Shown: positions 9,885 to 19,522 of the stretch, one piece after another | How the letters are laid out: each line of letters opens with the position of its first letter | Position numbering within the stretch: the first letter of the stretch is position 1 | Source: Hirsutella rhossiliensis | Taxonomy: Eukaryota > Ascomycota > Sordariomycetes > Hypocreales > Ophiocordycipitaceae | Length of the DNA stretch: 64,000 nt | Direction: 5' to 3' | Assembly: GCF_020360975.1 (NCBI RefSeq) | Contig: NW_025408686.1 | Coordinates: forward strand, 186,001 to 250,000 | The notes under the pieces: generated by a model | The model's database searches: none | Told to the model about the DNA's origin: nothing | Seen by the model: only the letters and a program-made list of their open reading frames with translations | Translations under genes and position numbers: made by a program

Positions 9885-11532
9885 TCATCTCTTGGAATTT
9901 CTGTAGTTTCTGACGAGGAGTGCCTTGGTTAGGCCGTCTGCTTTCATCTGTGCCGTAGGAACCCAACGGACTTGAATTCTTCCTTCTTGAGTCTCTTGGC
10001 GTAACCAATGCCGGTGGATATCAACATGCCGTAGTCTCGTTGATAGCTTCGCGTTAGTCTCTGCAAGCAGTCGTATCGTTTGACTATTATCACATTCTAG
10101 CTGTAGCGGGTCCGGAATCTGAAGGTATAAGGACCGTAGCATCCGGCTAAGGAATATAGCTTCTTTTGCTGCTTCTGAAATAGCTAGCAATTCAGCCTCG
10201 GTGCTAGAAGTAGTGACTGTTGCTTGTTTCGAAGCTCTCCACGCAATAGATCCGCCAAACAGGGTCATGATATACCCCTGAGAGCTCTTTCTGTCGAGGA
10301 ATTATCGGCAAAGGATGAATCACTAGAGCAAAGGAATATATCGGCTCTCTTATCGATTGATCCTCCTAGGCGAATTCCAAAGGAACGGGTATTATAGAGG
10401 TAAAGAATAACCCGGTCTGCTGCCTTCTGGTGTGTTTCGTCGGGGTTCTGGTTGTGTCTAGCTAGCCGAGAGACCGCAAAGGCGATATCTGGTCTCGTTG
10501 AAATAGCAGCAAAGAGGATAGATCCTACCTTCTGTAGGTACCTATGAATTTCCTGTTCGCTTGCTTGGCTAATAGAAGGAGTAGCTCTTCTGTTGTCATT
10601 GGTGTGTCTGGAAGCTTTGAGGAAAGTCGGTCCGGTCCTAATAGCTTGTGGGCTATTTTCTCGATATAGGCATCTTGCGTTAGCCAAATCGTCTTCTTAG
10701 TCCGGTCCCGAAGGATGTGTATGCCTAGGAACCAGCGGGGCTCCCAAGCAATGTCATTTTATATCGTTCTTGCATTCCTCGCATAGCCTCCATAGCTATT
10801 CCTTGATCTTCTTTCTTATAGGCCCAGACAATATCGTCAACGTAGAAGAAGACAATGACTGCCCCTTCTTCATCACACAAGGTTCTTGTGGGACCTTTTC
10901 GAATCCTAATTCCTCTAGGGATCGGGTAAGGTGCTGTTGCCAAAGTAGAGGGGATCTTCGTAGACCGTATAGGGCTTTCCGGAGTAAAAGAATTCTGCCT
11001 GGCTTGCAGAATCCGGGAGGCATCCTCATAAAGACTACCTCTTCCTCGAGTGGACAGTTAACGAAGGCGTTTACTGCATCCATTTGATCAAGTTCGAGGT
11101 CGAATTCTGCTGCAATAGCCATGAGTGCCCGGAAAGACATCCCTGCTAGGGTCGTTGCTCGAGTCGGTAGATCCCCCCTTTCCTGCTGGTTGCCGCAGAC
11201 CACAAGTCGAGCTTTGCACTTCTGAAGGTACCCATGCTTGTCAGTCTTATAGATAAAGACCCATTTGCAGTATAGAACTTGTTTGCCAGCAGCCCTTTTC
11301 CACGGAACTTCGATAAAGGACCCCATCTCTTCGTGCGAGGCTAGATGGTCCTTTTGGGCTTTAACGAATTCCTCTTTAAAGGGTGCTTTTCTAGCTGCTT
11401 GGTGTTTTCTGGTGGGCCTGGTAGGTCCTTCTTGTGTACCTTAGTCTTTGGTTTAAATAGTCTTCCAGCAGTAAAGGCTCCATGCACCCCGTCCTCTATA
11501 GGAGTAGGATAAAAGTCATTAAATCTGTCCAA
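9885..11532 (-). pseudogene. Copia1 reverse transcriptase and RNase H, frameshifted
   Basis: Minus-strand pieces in three frames give a continuous Copia reverse transcriptase and RNase H. Visible motifs: ARLVVCGNQQ, DLELDQMDAVNAFVNCPL, ALYGLRRSPLLWQQHL, the catalytic FFYVDDIVWAY, SRPDIAFAVSRLAR-type segment (TRPDIAFAVSRLARHN), then RNase H TSSTEAELLAISEA and HVDIHRHWLRQE. Breaks occur near 11654/11532, 11330, 10860-10940, 10700 and 10266. It should copy the element RNA in cytoplasmic particles, but this copy cannot as written. Confidence 0.85.
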
Positions 11533-11653
11533 AATCGGCAGTGGTTTGAGTTCCGGTCTACCCTATCATCTGATCAGACGATTCCTTGGTAGACAATGTA
11601 GAAAGAGGTCTGTTTGACTCGTTGATTGATAAAAGGAAGCTTGCCAGGAGTTG

Positions 11654-13717
11654 TCAAACCGCCCCACCCCTTAGGGTAGCAACCGGAAGAGAGACCAAGA
11701 AGCCTGCCTCAGGATCTTCTTCTGTCAGTGGAGGTGTTATAAGAGAAGCTTCTTCAAGCGCCTTAACCCTCTTATAGTCTTCTTCGTCTGGGTCGGTCTG
11801 TTCCTCTTCGTCTTCCTCGTCTGAGTCTTCGTCGAACACGCTCTCAAGCTCCGATTCTTCGTCAAGGATTTCCTGGTTGATTTTCTGGTCCTCCGGTATC
11901 TCAACGCGTTGAATAAGATCATTGATGCTAGGAAGCAGCTGCGGCTGCTCGAATTTCCCATCAAAATAGGTAAATTCGTCAAAAATAACATCCCTTGTCG
12001 AAATAACCTTTCTTCGTTGCGGAATCCAGATCCGGAAGATATTAGTCGAATTATATCCAACCAGGTATCCTATATGTGACCGTGGATCAAGCTTCTGCCT
12101 CTTTTTCTTGCCTAGCTGTGCGTTAGAAGTCATAGCGTAGGCCCTACAGCCGTAGGCCTTGAGCTGGGCATGCTGTTGAGGTTGATCCTTCTTCGTAAAG
12201 AGCTCAAGAGGTGTTTTCCAGTCTTCTGACGAATTCGGAGTTGAATTCGTAGTCCTAGGGGCTCGAGGGGTTCGATTCCGTAGATAGCAGGATGCTTCCA
12301 CGGTCTCTTTCCAAAGGTCGTGAGGAAGGCCTGCTGCGATCCTCATCTTGCGAGCCCTTTCAATAACAATTCCACCGGACCGTTCTGCCCCTCCGTTTTG
12401 GGCTTGTGTATTCGAGGCTGATTTTTCTGCTGAAATTCCCTTCTTTCGTAGCCACTTCTTAATCTTATTAGTGAATAGCTCTCCGTCAGACCGTACAATT
12501 TTCACCGTGTAGTCAAAACGAAGCTTCATCCAGCTAACGAAATCTCGAAGTGCGGCTAGGTGGTGCTTTGAATGATAAGTCTTAAGGAAGTAGGGGAAAA
12601 CCATGCCCGAATATGCGTCTGTGATGAACATCACACGGACATAGCCCTCGAAATCAGGGGTAAGCTCGGTCCAGTCGATCCAAATCTCTTGGCAGGGCTC
12701 TTGACGTTCGTCTCGAATAGGGGTTCTTCGAGAAACCTGTCGTATTGCCCTCCCTTGAGCACAGTGCTGGCATTCGTAGGTTTTTGGGCCTCGAATATGC
12801 ACTCCTTTTCGTAATCCTAGCTTATAAAGAGCTAGGGGTCCCGGGTGACCTAGTCTGGCATGCCAAAGGCTAGCTTCTGCTGTCGCTGTCGGTCTTGGGT
12901 CCCGGGAGCCTCTTCTTCTCGGCTTAGAGGCTTGAAAAACCGCTTCTTCAATATCCTCCTTCTGAATAGGCTGGAAATCGAGAACAAACTGGCGATATTT
13001 CCGAAATAAAATACAAATCGGTCTCTTGTCTCGGTAGACTAGCCTTGTGGGCTCTGTGAAGGTATCCCAGTAGATTCCTTCGTCTCGAAGAGCCTGAAAA
13101 GATACCAGGCTTGCTGAAAATTTCGGACAATAAGCAACGTTCTTTAATCGTAAAGACCGTAATGACCCGTCTAGGGCCGTGACCGTAACGTTGACTCTGC
13201 CGTAACCTTTGATCCGGACTTCTGAATCCCCTGTGACTAGGTATTCGTTTCTTGCTTTTCTAAAAGATCGGAATTTCGATAGGTTATTGCAAATATGTAA
13301 AGAAGCTGCTGAGTCTAGCAGAGTCGACTTTCGAAGAGGGTAGTCGTTAGAGGCGGTCGTTTGGCTAGCCTTAAAGACAAAGGCAGGGTTTGCGTGCCCA
13401 ACGATTCTTCCGACTATCCGACTCTTCGGTAGTTGCTAGGCCTCCTTCTCATGACGGATTTTTTCCACCTTCTTTCTTAAATCTGGGTCTTTTTCAAGGG
13501 CCTTTTGCACCCTTTCTTCTATTCGAGGATTCGAATCACACCATGAGGGGCGTTTATCCTCGAAGAGAGCCCAGCAGTCAGAAAGAACATGACTTATCCG
13601 TCCACACGCAGGGCATCGGTTTTTATCGGTTTTATCGGTTTTCTCAGTGTTTTTGGTTGTGTCAGGTTTCTTCCCTTTCTCTCTTTTTCGGTCTTTCTTC
13701 AGAAGGGTTGTTTTCAT
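11654..13717 (-). CDS. Copia1 zinc knuckle, protease and integrase in one frame with internal UAG
   Basis: A single minus-strand frame runs from 13717 to 11654 with only one stop, a TAG at 13438-13436. Before the stop is a CCHC-like knuckle (CPACGRISHVLSDCW). After it come a protease with active-site LLDSAASLH, a GAG-pre-integrase zinc segment (LWHARLGHPGPLALYKLG, ECQHC), and the integrase core with WIDWTELTPD, VRSDGELFTN and NGGAERSGG as the D-D-E region, then an acidic linker. An open frame of about 690 codons interrupted by one stop in a readthrough-type context suggests a Gag-stop-Pol design. The upstream Gag ORF is in the neighbouring frame and overlaps this one at 13662-13717. Confidence 0.82.
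13430..13438 (-). other. UAG stop followed by CAA CUA, readthrough-type context
   Basis: On the minus strand the Gag-Pol junction reads TAG CAA CTA. This fits the CAR-YYA context known from leaky UAG codons such as that of tobacco mosaic virus. The frame is open for about 90 codons before it and nearly 600 after it. Use of the signal is inference. Confidence 0.55.
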
Positions 13718-14576
13718 CAGTTTCTTTATCAGCTAGAAAGCCGGCACCTCTCTTGATTCCTCCTTTCTGCTGGTGCGGCTGTTGCTCTGCAATTTCTCTG
13801 ATTTTTCTAGCAACAAGCTGAAAGGTCCAGTGAGTCGAAGAAGGTGGTACTGCTGCCAAAGTAGGCGTGCTTCCTATAGAGTCTGGTCGAAGAGCTTGAT
13901 AGACCCTATATTGAGCAGTTGCTGCTTCTTCATCGATTCTTCGGCTATCTTCGTAGAAGATAGTAGCGTATCCGTCGCTAAGAGGTCGGATGACGCTAGC
14001 TATATCTCGTAGCCACTGGCCTGTTAGTGCCTCAGATAGGAAGTAAAGGTCAGCTTCTTCTATAATCTCTTCCCACTTAGTCAGCCAGTCTAGTATGTTA
14101 GTCTTAGTACTAGCATGAAGGTGACTAGAATACTGCTTCCTAATTCGGTCAGTCATAAAGCCGCGTGAAGGAGCAGTCGATGCTTCCAGCTTCTGCAGCC
14201 ACTGCCGAAGCGTATCCCCCTCTCGAAGGGAGGTAAGTTTAGCAGTGCTGATAGACTCCGTAATAGCTGTACGGGCTGCAGTGATTAGCTTAGTCTCGTA
14301 AAGGTATTCCCTACGCCTGCTTTCATAGTCAGCAGTAGCAACAGAATAAGCTCTCTGATTTATGGAGTTAAGGTCGACATAGTGGGTAGCTTCTTCAGCA
14401 AAGTCAGTGAAGCTAGGTCGGTTAGGGGGCTCCAGAGCATTTGATCCGTCTCGAAAGATCAACTTGTGGATAGTTCTATCCACACGGGCTCTAATCTCCT
14501 TAACCCAACGGTCCCAGTCCTGGGGCTCCGTTAGAATCGTTCGCTTCGTCGTAGCCATAGCCGAGGTCTTCGACAT
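13662..14576 (-). CDS. Copia1 Gag (capsid-like) ORF
   Basis: The ATG at 14576 opens about 304 codons on the minus strand. The product has an LTRP-type N-terminal region typical of Copia Gag (ILTEPQDWDRWVKEIRARV), a helical middle with LREGDTLRQWLQKLEAS, and a basic tail (SEERPKKREREET). The CCHC knuckle is in the +1 frame immediately downstream, so Gag and knuckle are separated by either a single-base indel or a +1 shift near 13700. It would form virus-like particles in the cytoplasm. Confidence 0.8.
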   Translation of the reverse strand: MSKTSAMATTKRTILTEPQDWDRWVKEIRARVDRTIHKLIFRDGSNALEPPNRPSFTDFAEEATHYVDLNSINQRAYSVATADYESRRREYLYETKLITAARTAITESISTAKLTSLREGDTLRQWLQKLEASTAPSRGFMTDRIRKQYSSHLHASTKTNILDWLTKWEEIIEEADLYFLSEALTGQWLRDIASVIRPLSDGYATIFYEDSRRIDEEAATAQYRVYQALRPDSIGSTPTLAAVPPSSTHWTFQLVARKIREIAEQQPHQQKGGIKRGAGFLADKETDENNPSEERPKKREREET

Positions 14577-14709
14577 CTTCAACTGCCGTAGAGGGGCCGA
14601 AAAGGTGGCGAAGATAAGCCGAGGTGGTGTGAAGCGTGCGGGGAAGAGGGGTTCTTTCTCAAGGTTGCAACTTTGCCACCGGAAGTTACAGAAACAGTTC
14701 TGTTTCTCC

Positions 14710-14721
14710 CGGGCTCATAAC
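14710..14721 (-). promoter_or_regulatory. Copia1 primer-binding site, initiator tRNA-Met half
   Basis: One base inside the 5' LTR the minus strand reads TTATGAGCCC, the complement of GGGCTCATAA. This is the anticodon arm of eukaryotic initiator tRNA-Met, as used by half-tRNA-primed Copia and Ty5 elements. The match is judged from memory of the tRNA. Confidence 0.65.
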
Positions 14722-15212
14722 TCTCGCGAAGGAGAGAGCAAAAGCGGGCATAAACGTGGATAAAGGGACTTTTTGAAGGTCGAGTGTCACCCGATCAGAT
14801 GTTTTTTTTTTTTTCTCCTCCCCGTTCAAGCAGCCCTTTTATATCCTCCACGCTTCTCCCAAGTTGATATCCCGTTTTCAGGTATAGTATACATTCTATC
14901 AGGAAGAGGGCACTTCTTGCCACTTACTGAAGGCCACGTAAGTCATCTACGTCAGCAACATCAGCTCCATCTCCCCGATCAAATAGCTCTTCTAGCTATG
15001 AAATCGATAGTTCAGTCTCTCGAGGTCCCTGAGCCAGTAATAGTTATGCCGGACTCCTCAAAGGGTCCCCGTTCGAATAGGAGATCCTCCGGACCCCTCA
15101 GTGGTCTAGGAAGAAGAAACAACAGTCTGCAGACTTCCCTTCTTACCTGGTTTCAAGCTGTATTACCTAGAGAGACCTAGAGACCTCAACTCGTTCGGAC
15201 CTTCTTCTCGAC
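14722..15212 (-). repeat. Copia1 5' LTR
   Basis: It has the same ends and internal landmarks as the 3' LTR. The last base of the consensus (A of CGACA) is missing at the outer edge, and the flank GTTTTCTCCC has no match to the left flank of the element. Confidence 0.92.
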
Positions 15213-15409
15213 GTTTTCTCCCTTCTACGATATCATTGAGCCCGAATAGCGCTTTACTCAGTTAAACAAATATGCCTCGACCACAAATTGATCTTTCCAC
15301 AGTTCAGGAGGAAATCACCGGCTTGCATCGAGATGGATCCTCTATTAATACAATCCGTACGCATCTTCTCGAGCTGTCGCGAAGCACGTCTGAGATCTTG
15401 AGCTCGGGG

Positions 15410-15715
15410 TGACCATAAGGGGCATACAGCTAAGGGCCCCGACGGGCTAGACAGAAAGGCAGCCTGCAGAGAATTCTGAGGCTGCAGAAGACTATTAGGA
15501 GACCGCATTAGGCAGCCACACAGGCTGTAGAGAGACTGCATATACGGGGGAAGCTGAAAGAGCCCTCGGCGACTAGGGAAAGTCAGTATGCAAAGGGGGC
15601 TGGGAAAGGAGCCCAGCCTCCTAGATATTGTACCTATACAACTGAAAAGGGATATAAATAGGGAGCCTAGAAGAGGCAATTGCAAGAAGAAAAGACACGA
15701 CGGAATACAACAAAA
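15410..15715. repeat. LTR-like insert splitting the integrase gene
   Basis: The coding frame ends at 15410 and resumes around 15720. The sequence between starts TGACCATAAGG and holds a TATA-type promoter string (GGGATATAAATAGGGAG at 15649-15665). A TG start plus promoter suggests a solo LTR, but I cannot fix the right end or a target duplication. Confidence 0.35.
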
Positions 15716-16576
15716 AAAAACACCCATTATTAAAACAATCAATGCCCACTTGCATGCTCTCTTCGTGAGACGAGCATCATCAGCTTCAAGTAAGCCGCGC
15801 CAGTCTCTATCGATCGATCAAAGACTGGGACTTCTTCGCCAAGCACGTACGATCACTTCAGATACCTTACGGGGCCGAATTAGGTCGCTATTCTTTGATG
15901 ACTGTCTTAAGGATGATTTCATGCTTAAACGACTTAGAGACGAGGGTTTACGATCTCAAAGTTCCGTCTTGAAAGAATTCGGCTTGAAGAGGGGCTCTAC
16001 CGCCGCCAATCCCCTGAAGCGCTCCAAGTCGCAAGAGAACGCGCCCGGTCCTTTTTTAACAGCCAGGCACAGATCTCTACAACTCTACAAGGACATGGCC
16101 GGAACTATCTCTATACGTATATGCGCCAGCAACATCATATTATTAGTCGTGATGCCCTATACGCAGAGTATCGAGACTTCACGCCTGAGAACGTTAGGGA
16201 ACGATGGGGACGAACACGTTACACACGACGTGACTTCTCTATCCATGGCCCAGACTGGGTCTGGTCTATTGATGGCTACGACAAACTTAAGAATTGGGGT
16301 TTTGAGATCTATGCTGGTATTGACGCGTACTCACGGTATATTACGTGGTTTTACTGGGCCCAAGTTATCTATCCACCCACTTTCATTAACTGTACACCCA
16401 AAAAGTGGATTAACTGTGGCTGACGGCCGAAGAGGGCCGATACCGCCAATTTGTATGCACACATTCTCTACGATAAGTAGAGCCAGGTAGTAACAGTTCT
16501 CCTTCAACGATAAGGCACCCAAAATTGAAGCTATTCGTACTGCGCTTTCTATGCTGATGAGACTATTCTTTGGTGT

Positions 16577-18739
16577 TTACAACAGGCCTCCTTCTTCGAG
16601 TGCACTACGTGCCTGATCCGCTTCATCTAACTGTGATTCCAATTGATCCCATACATCCTCAAGGGCGGCATCGTCCGTGAGGCCAGCGACGAAGATGCAG
16701 TCTTGGGTCTCCCGCCGTACCGGCTGATCGTCATCATCAGAGACTGGCGTTTGACGCCCGGCTTGTTGATACGCCCGTTGCATCCGTGTGCCTGCCTCGT
16801 ACGTATCGCCGTTTTCCTCGATGTGCCGCAGCCCTCGTTCCGTTGAAGTCATCGCGGCCGTTACCGTACCCGTCATCGCCGCTGGTGCCGTTGAGGAGGA
16901 GGCAGTCGTATAGCCTCAGCCCGCTCATGCCGTTCAGCGATCTCGTGATGTGACGGATCCCGCCGCGTTGATCTTGACCGCCGTGACTCTTCGAGGTTGA
17001 GTGAGCCCTTGGGCGGCCCTTAGCCCTGATAACTTGTGGCTCGTATGGTGCCCGAGTAGGGCTTGTGCCCTGAGCGCTTGGATCGATCGGAATATACCAA
17101 AATGGGTCGAAGTCGTCGAGTGTAAGGGAGGTATTGGTGTTGATAGACTCGAAGATTCGATGGCAGCACGGTAGCCCTCGACTAGTAGCCCAATTACAAG
17201 GACATTGACCTGGCGGCGGTTTGGCCCGTTGACTTCGGGGTCTAGAGGATCTTGCGATGCTCATCTATTAGTAGCTTTAACGCATATGACGATACTCGCT
17301 CGCGGATCGGCATATACGGCGCCTGTAGGGAGAACGTTGATATCTTGTGGAGGTTTCGATTCTCTATCGCTGTGATCTGAGCAGCCTGATGGCCCCAGAA
17401 GCGTTCGAATCGTTGGAAAACGGTCGTCAAATCGCCCGTACAGGACCAAAGGAACTTCTTCATATGAGAGTGAAGTCCCTCGACGATCGAGGTCGTTGTA
17501 CGCCCGAAGTGGCGATATTGATTAACGAAACAAGATACAAACTTCTCCTTCCAAGGCGTTAGCCACGTATTGCAACAGTATTGTATAGCTGCAAGCGGGT
17601 GGCGGCCTGGTGTCTCAAATTGGCGTAAACGTTCGTTGAAGCTATTCACATCTTGTGACTTGACGATCTCGTTCCACTCTTGTAGAAACGCTTGGAATGC
17701 CGGGGCCCGTACGACTCGATTGCCGATTTTTGATGCCTTAGGAAAAATTGCTTGCATTTCGCAACGACATTCTGGTTAATATGCCACGTGCAGAGAAGGT
17801 TAGTACTGTTTTGAAGCTCGCGAAAGCTATCTAACGCCTTAAGCAACGCAGTATCTCGGTCCGTGACAGTGACCCTTGAAATGGGATCGACTCCTTCTCG
17901 CAAAGGACTAGCAGCAACGAGATAGCCCAATAGTAATGGGACTCGGTCTCGCCGTTCAAGAAGATAGAGGCAATAGAGAACGTTTTGTTATCTCGAGTGG
18001 CCGCGCAGATATTCAATAACGGCATATTGAATCGGTTCGTCTTGTAGGTACAGTCGAGGACGAGGACATCGTGATGCTGACGCCATCGATGGAAGGTAGC
18101 ACGAGGCGCGAGAAATAGCCCAGTTAGCCGGCCCTGGGGATCACGACTATCTCGATGAAAGAAGTCGGACTTATCTAGCCGGTCGTAGAGAAACTGAAGA
18201 GGCGTACGGCCAGCTAGTTCTTCCTGACGGTGCCTAGCCAAGGCGTTACTCACGTCTTGAGCCGTGATACCGGCTAAACGAGGATCGTCGTGAACCAGGT
18301 CACGAAGCTCGCCAGCAATATCGGTCGGCCGGGTATTGTTATTAAACTTCCGGATAATGTCGTCGCGATACTTCTGGATAACAAGCGCCCGGTACTTCGG
18401 AAAGACCATCGGGTCATCAACAAGGCGATGATTGTGAACATCGTGAAGATAAGAGATAGTCCAGTAACCGCGTTTTTCCTTCAACGAGAGGCGAAATTCA
18501 CAGTCTGTTTTCTGGGTTGCTGTATTGAGGCGACGACGAGAGATATGAGCAGCTTTATCCTTCCGATTTTCGTAGGGGCCGGCCTTGATACAACGAACAA
18601 GTGCAGACTTGCGTTGGCCAGCGTTATCCCGCTTCGATGTTCGAATGTGTAGGGCGTAGCCCTCAGCCTCAGCAACGGTATCGGCGGCTTCCATCGCGGC
18701 CTGGAAGGTCGGGAATAGTGTCTTCGTAAGCGACTCCAT
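16577..18739 (-). pseudogene. MULE1 transposase (FAR1-like, MULE DDE, SWIM finger), frameshifted
   Basis: It starts at ATG 18739 (MESLTKTLFPTFQAAMEAAD). The FAR1-like region is intact here. It continues through YRALVIQKYRDDIIRKF, a MULE DDE core (HHDVLVLDCTYKTNRFNMPL, SRVTVTDRDTALLKALDS, LLCTWHINQNV), a helical part (TSIVEGLHSHMKKFLW), and a SWIM-type finger (CPCNWATSRGLPCCH). Frame changes occur near 17930, 17750, 17290 and 17000. MULE2 is nearly identical and shares several of these breaks. The enzyme would cut at the terminal repeats in the nucleus. Confidence 0.85.
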
Positions 18740-19522
18740 GATTCGGGCTCGTAAGGGCAGAAAACGCGGTGCGAATAGCTTCAGTTTTGATGGTATTGCT
18801 GATAGTTACGGTTACAGGATGTTGTTACGCAAGCATCACGAACTGGCCAGCTGGCCGGCCGGGAATGGGCGCACCAAAATTAGCGGCATCGGCACTGCGC
18901 CTGACCCAGCCACAGTTGATCCACTTTTGGTGTACAGTTAATAAAGGAGGTAGTAGTAGTAGTAGTAGTAGTATTGATTACCGTCTGGGACATCCCTATA
19001 AGGGCAAAAGACGTGCTAGGCTAGGTATAGTACAAGATGAGGGTGCTCGCCGGAAACCCGTCGCGCCTTCCTTACTTCTACTCCTATCTAGCAATTCTTG
19101 GACTCTGTGGCCGCTCGGATTCTCAGGTCCCTTCCCCCGTCAGCGGGTTCCGGGCACGGCGGTAAAGCCGTAATATTAGTCAGTCTTCGGTCAGAGCCGG
19201 GTGACTGAGAAAGCCCACGCAGTCAGCTGGGCCGTAGGCCCACGGGGAGCCTACGGGCAGAAAACATAGAAAAGAGAGAATTGTACATATTAGGTTGGGG
19301 GGTTGCCTCGAGCTAGTGGCGGTGGCAAATCCGATCAAAGAATCCTGCCTCCGTTACTAGCCCGAGGAACCGGTCAAATCCCCTTCCTAGTGCCTGGTTG
19401 ATAGCCTTGCCCGCCGTGGGGGCTAGCCTTAGGCGGTGTCGAGTACCTACCTTCCGGCAGTAGAAGCTGGTGTCGGTGATTTTCTCCTCCCGCAGGAGCA
19501 TTCGATCCGGGCCTCTTCGTGG

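Larger units (their letters stand above)
9151..15212 (-). mobile_element. Copia1, nearly full-length Ty1/Copia LTR retrotransposon
   Basis: Two LTRs of the same family bound Gag, a CCHC knuckle, protease, integrase, reverse transcriptase and RNase H in the Copia order (integrase before reverse transcriptase). A primer-binding site and polypurine tract lie in the correct places. Coding runs on the minus strand. The flanking 5-mers differ (AGACC at the left, GTTTT at the right) and the two flanks belong to unrelated genes, so the present copy is not a simple insertion. The Pol part upstream of the reverse transcriptase is largely intact; the reverse transcriptase part carries frame breaks. Confidence 0.92.
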
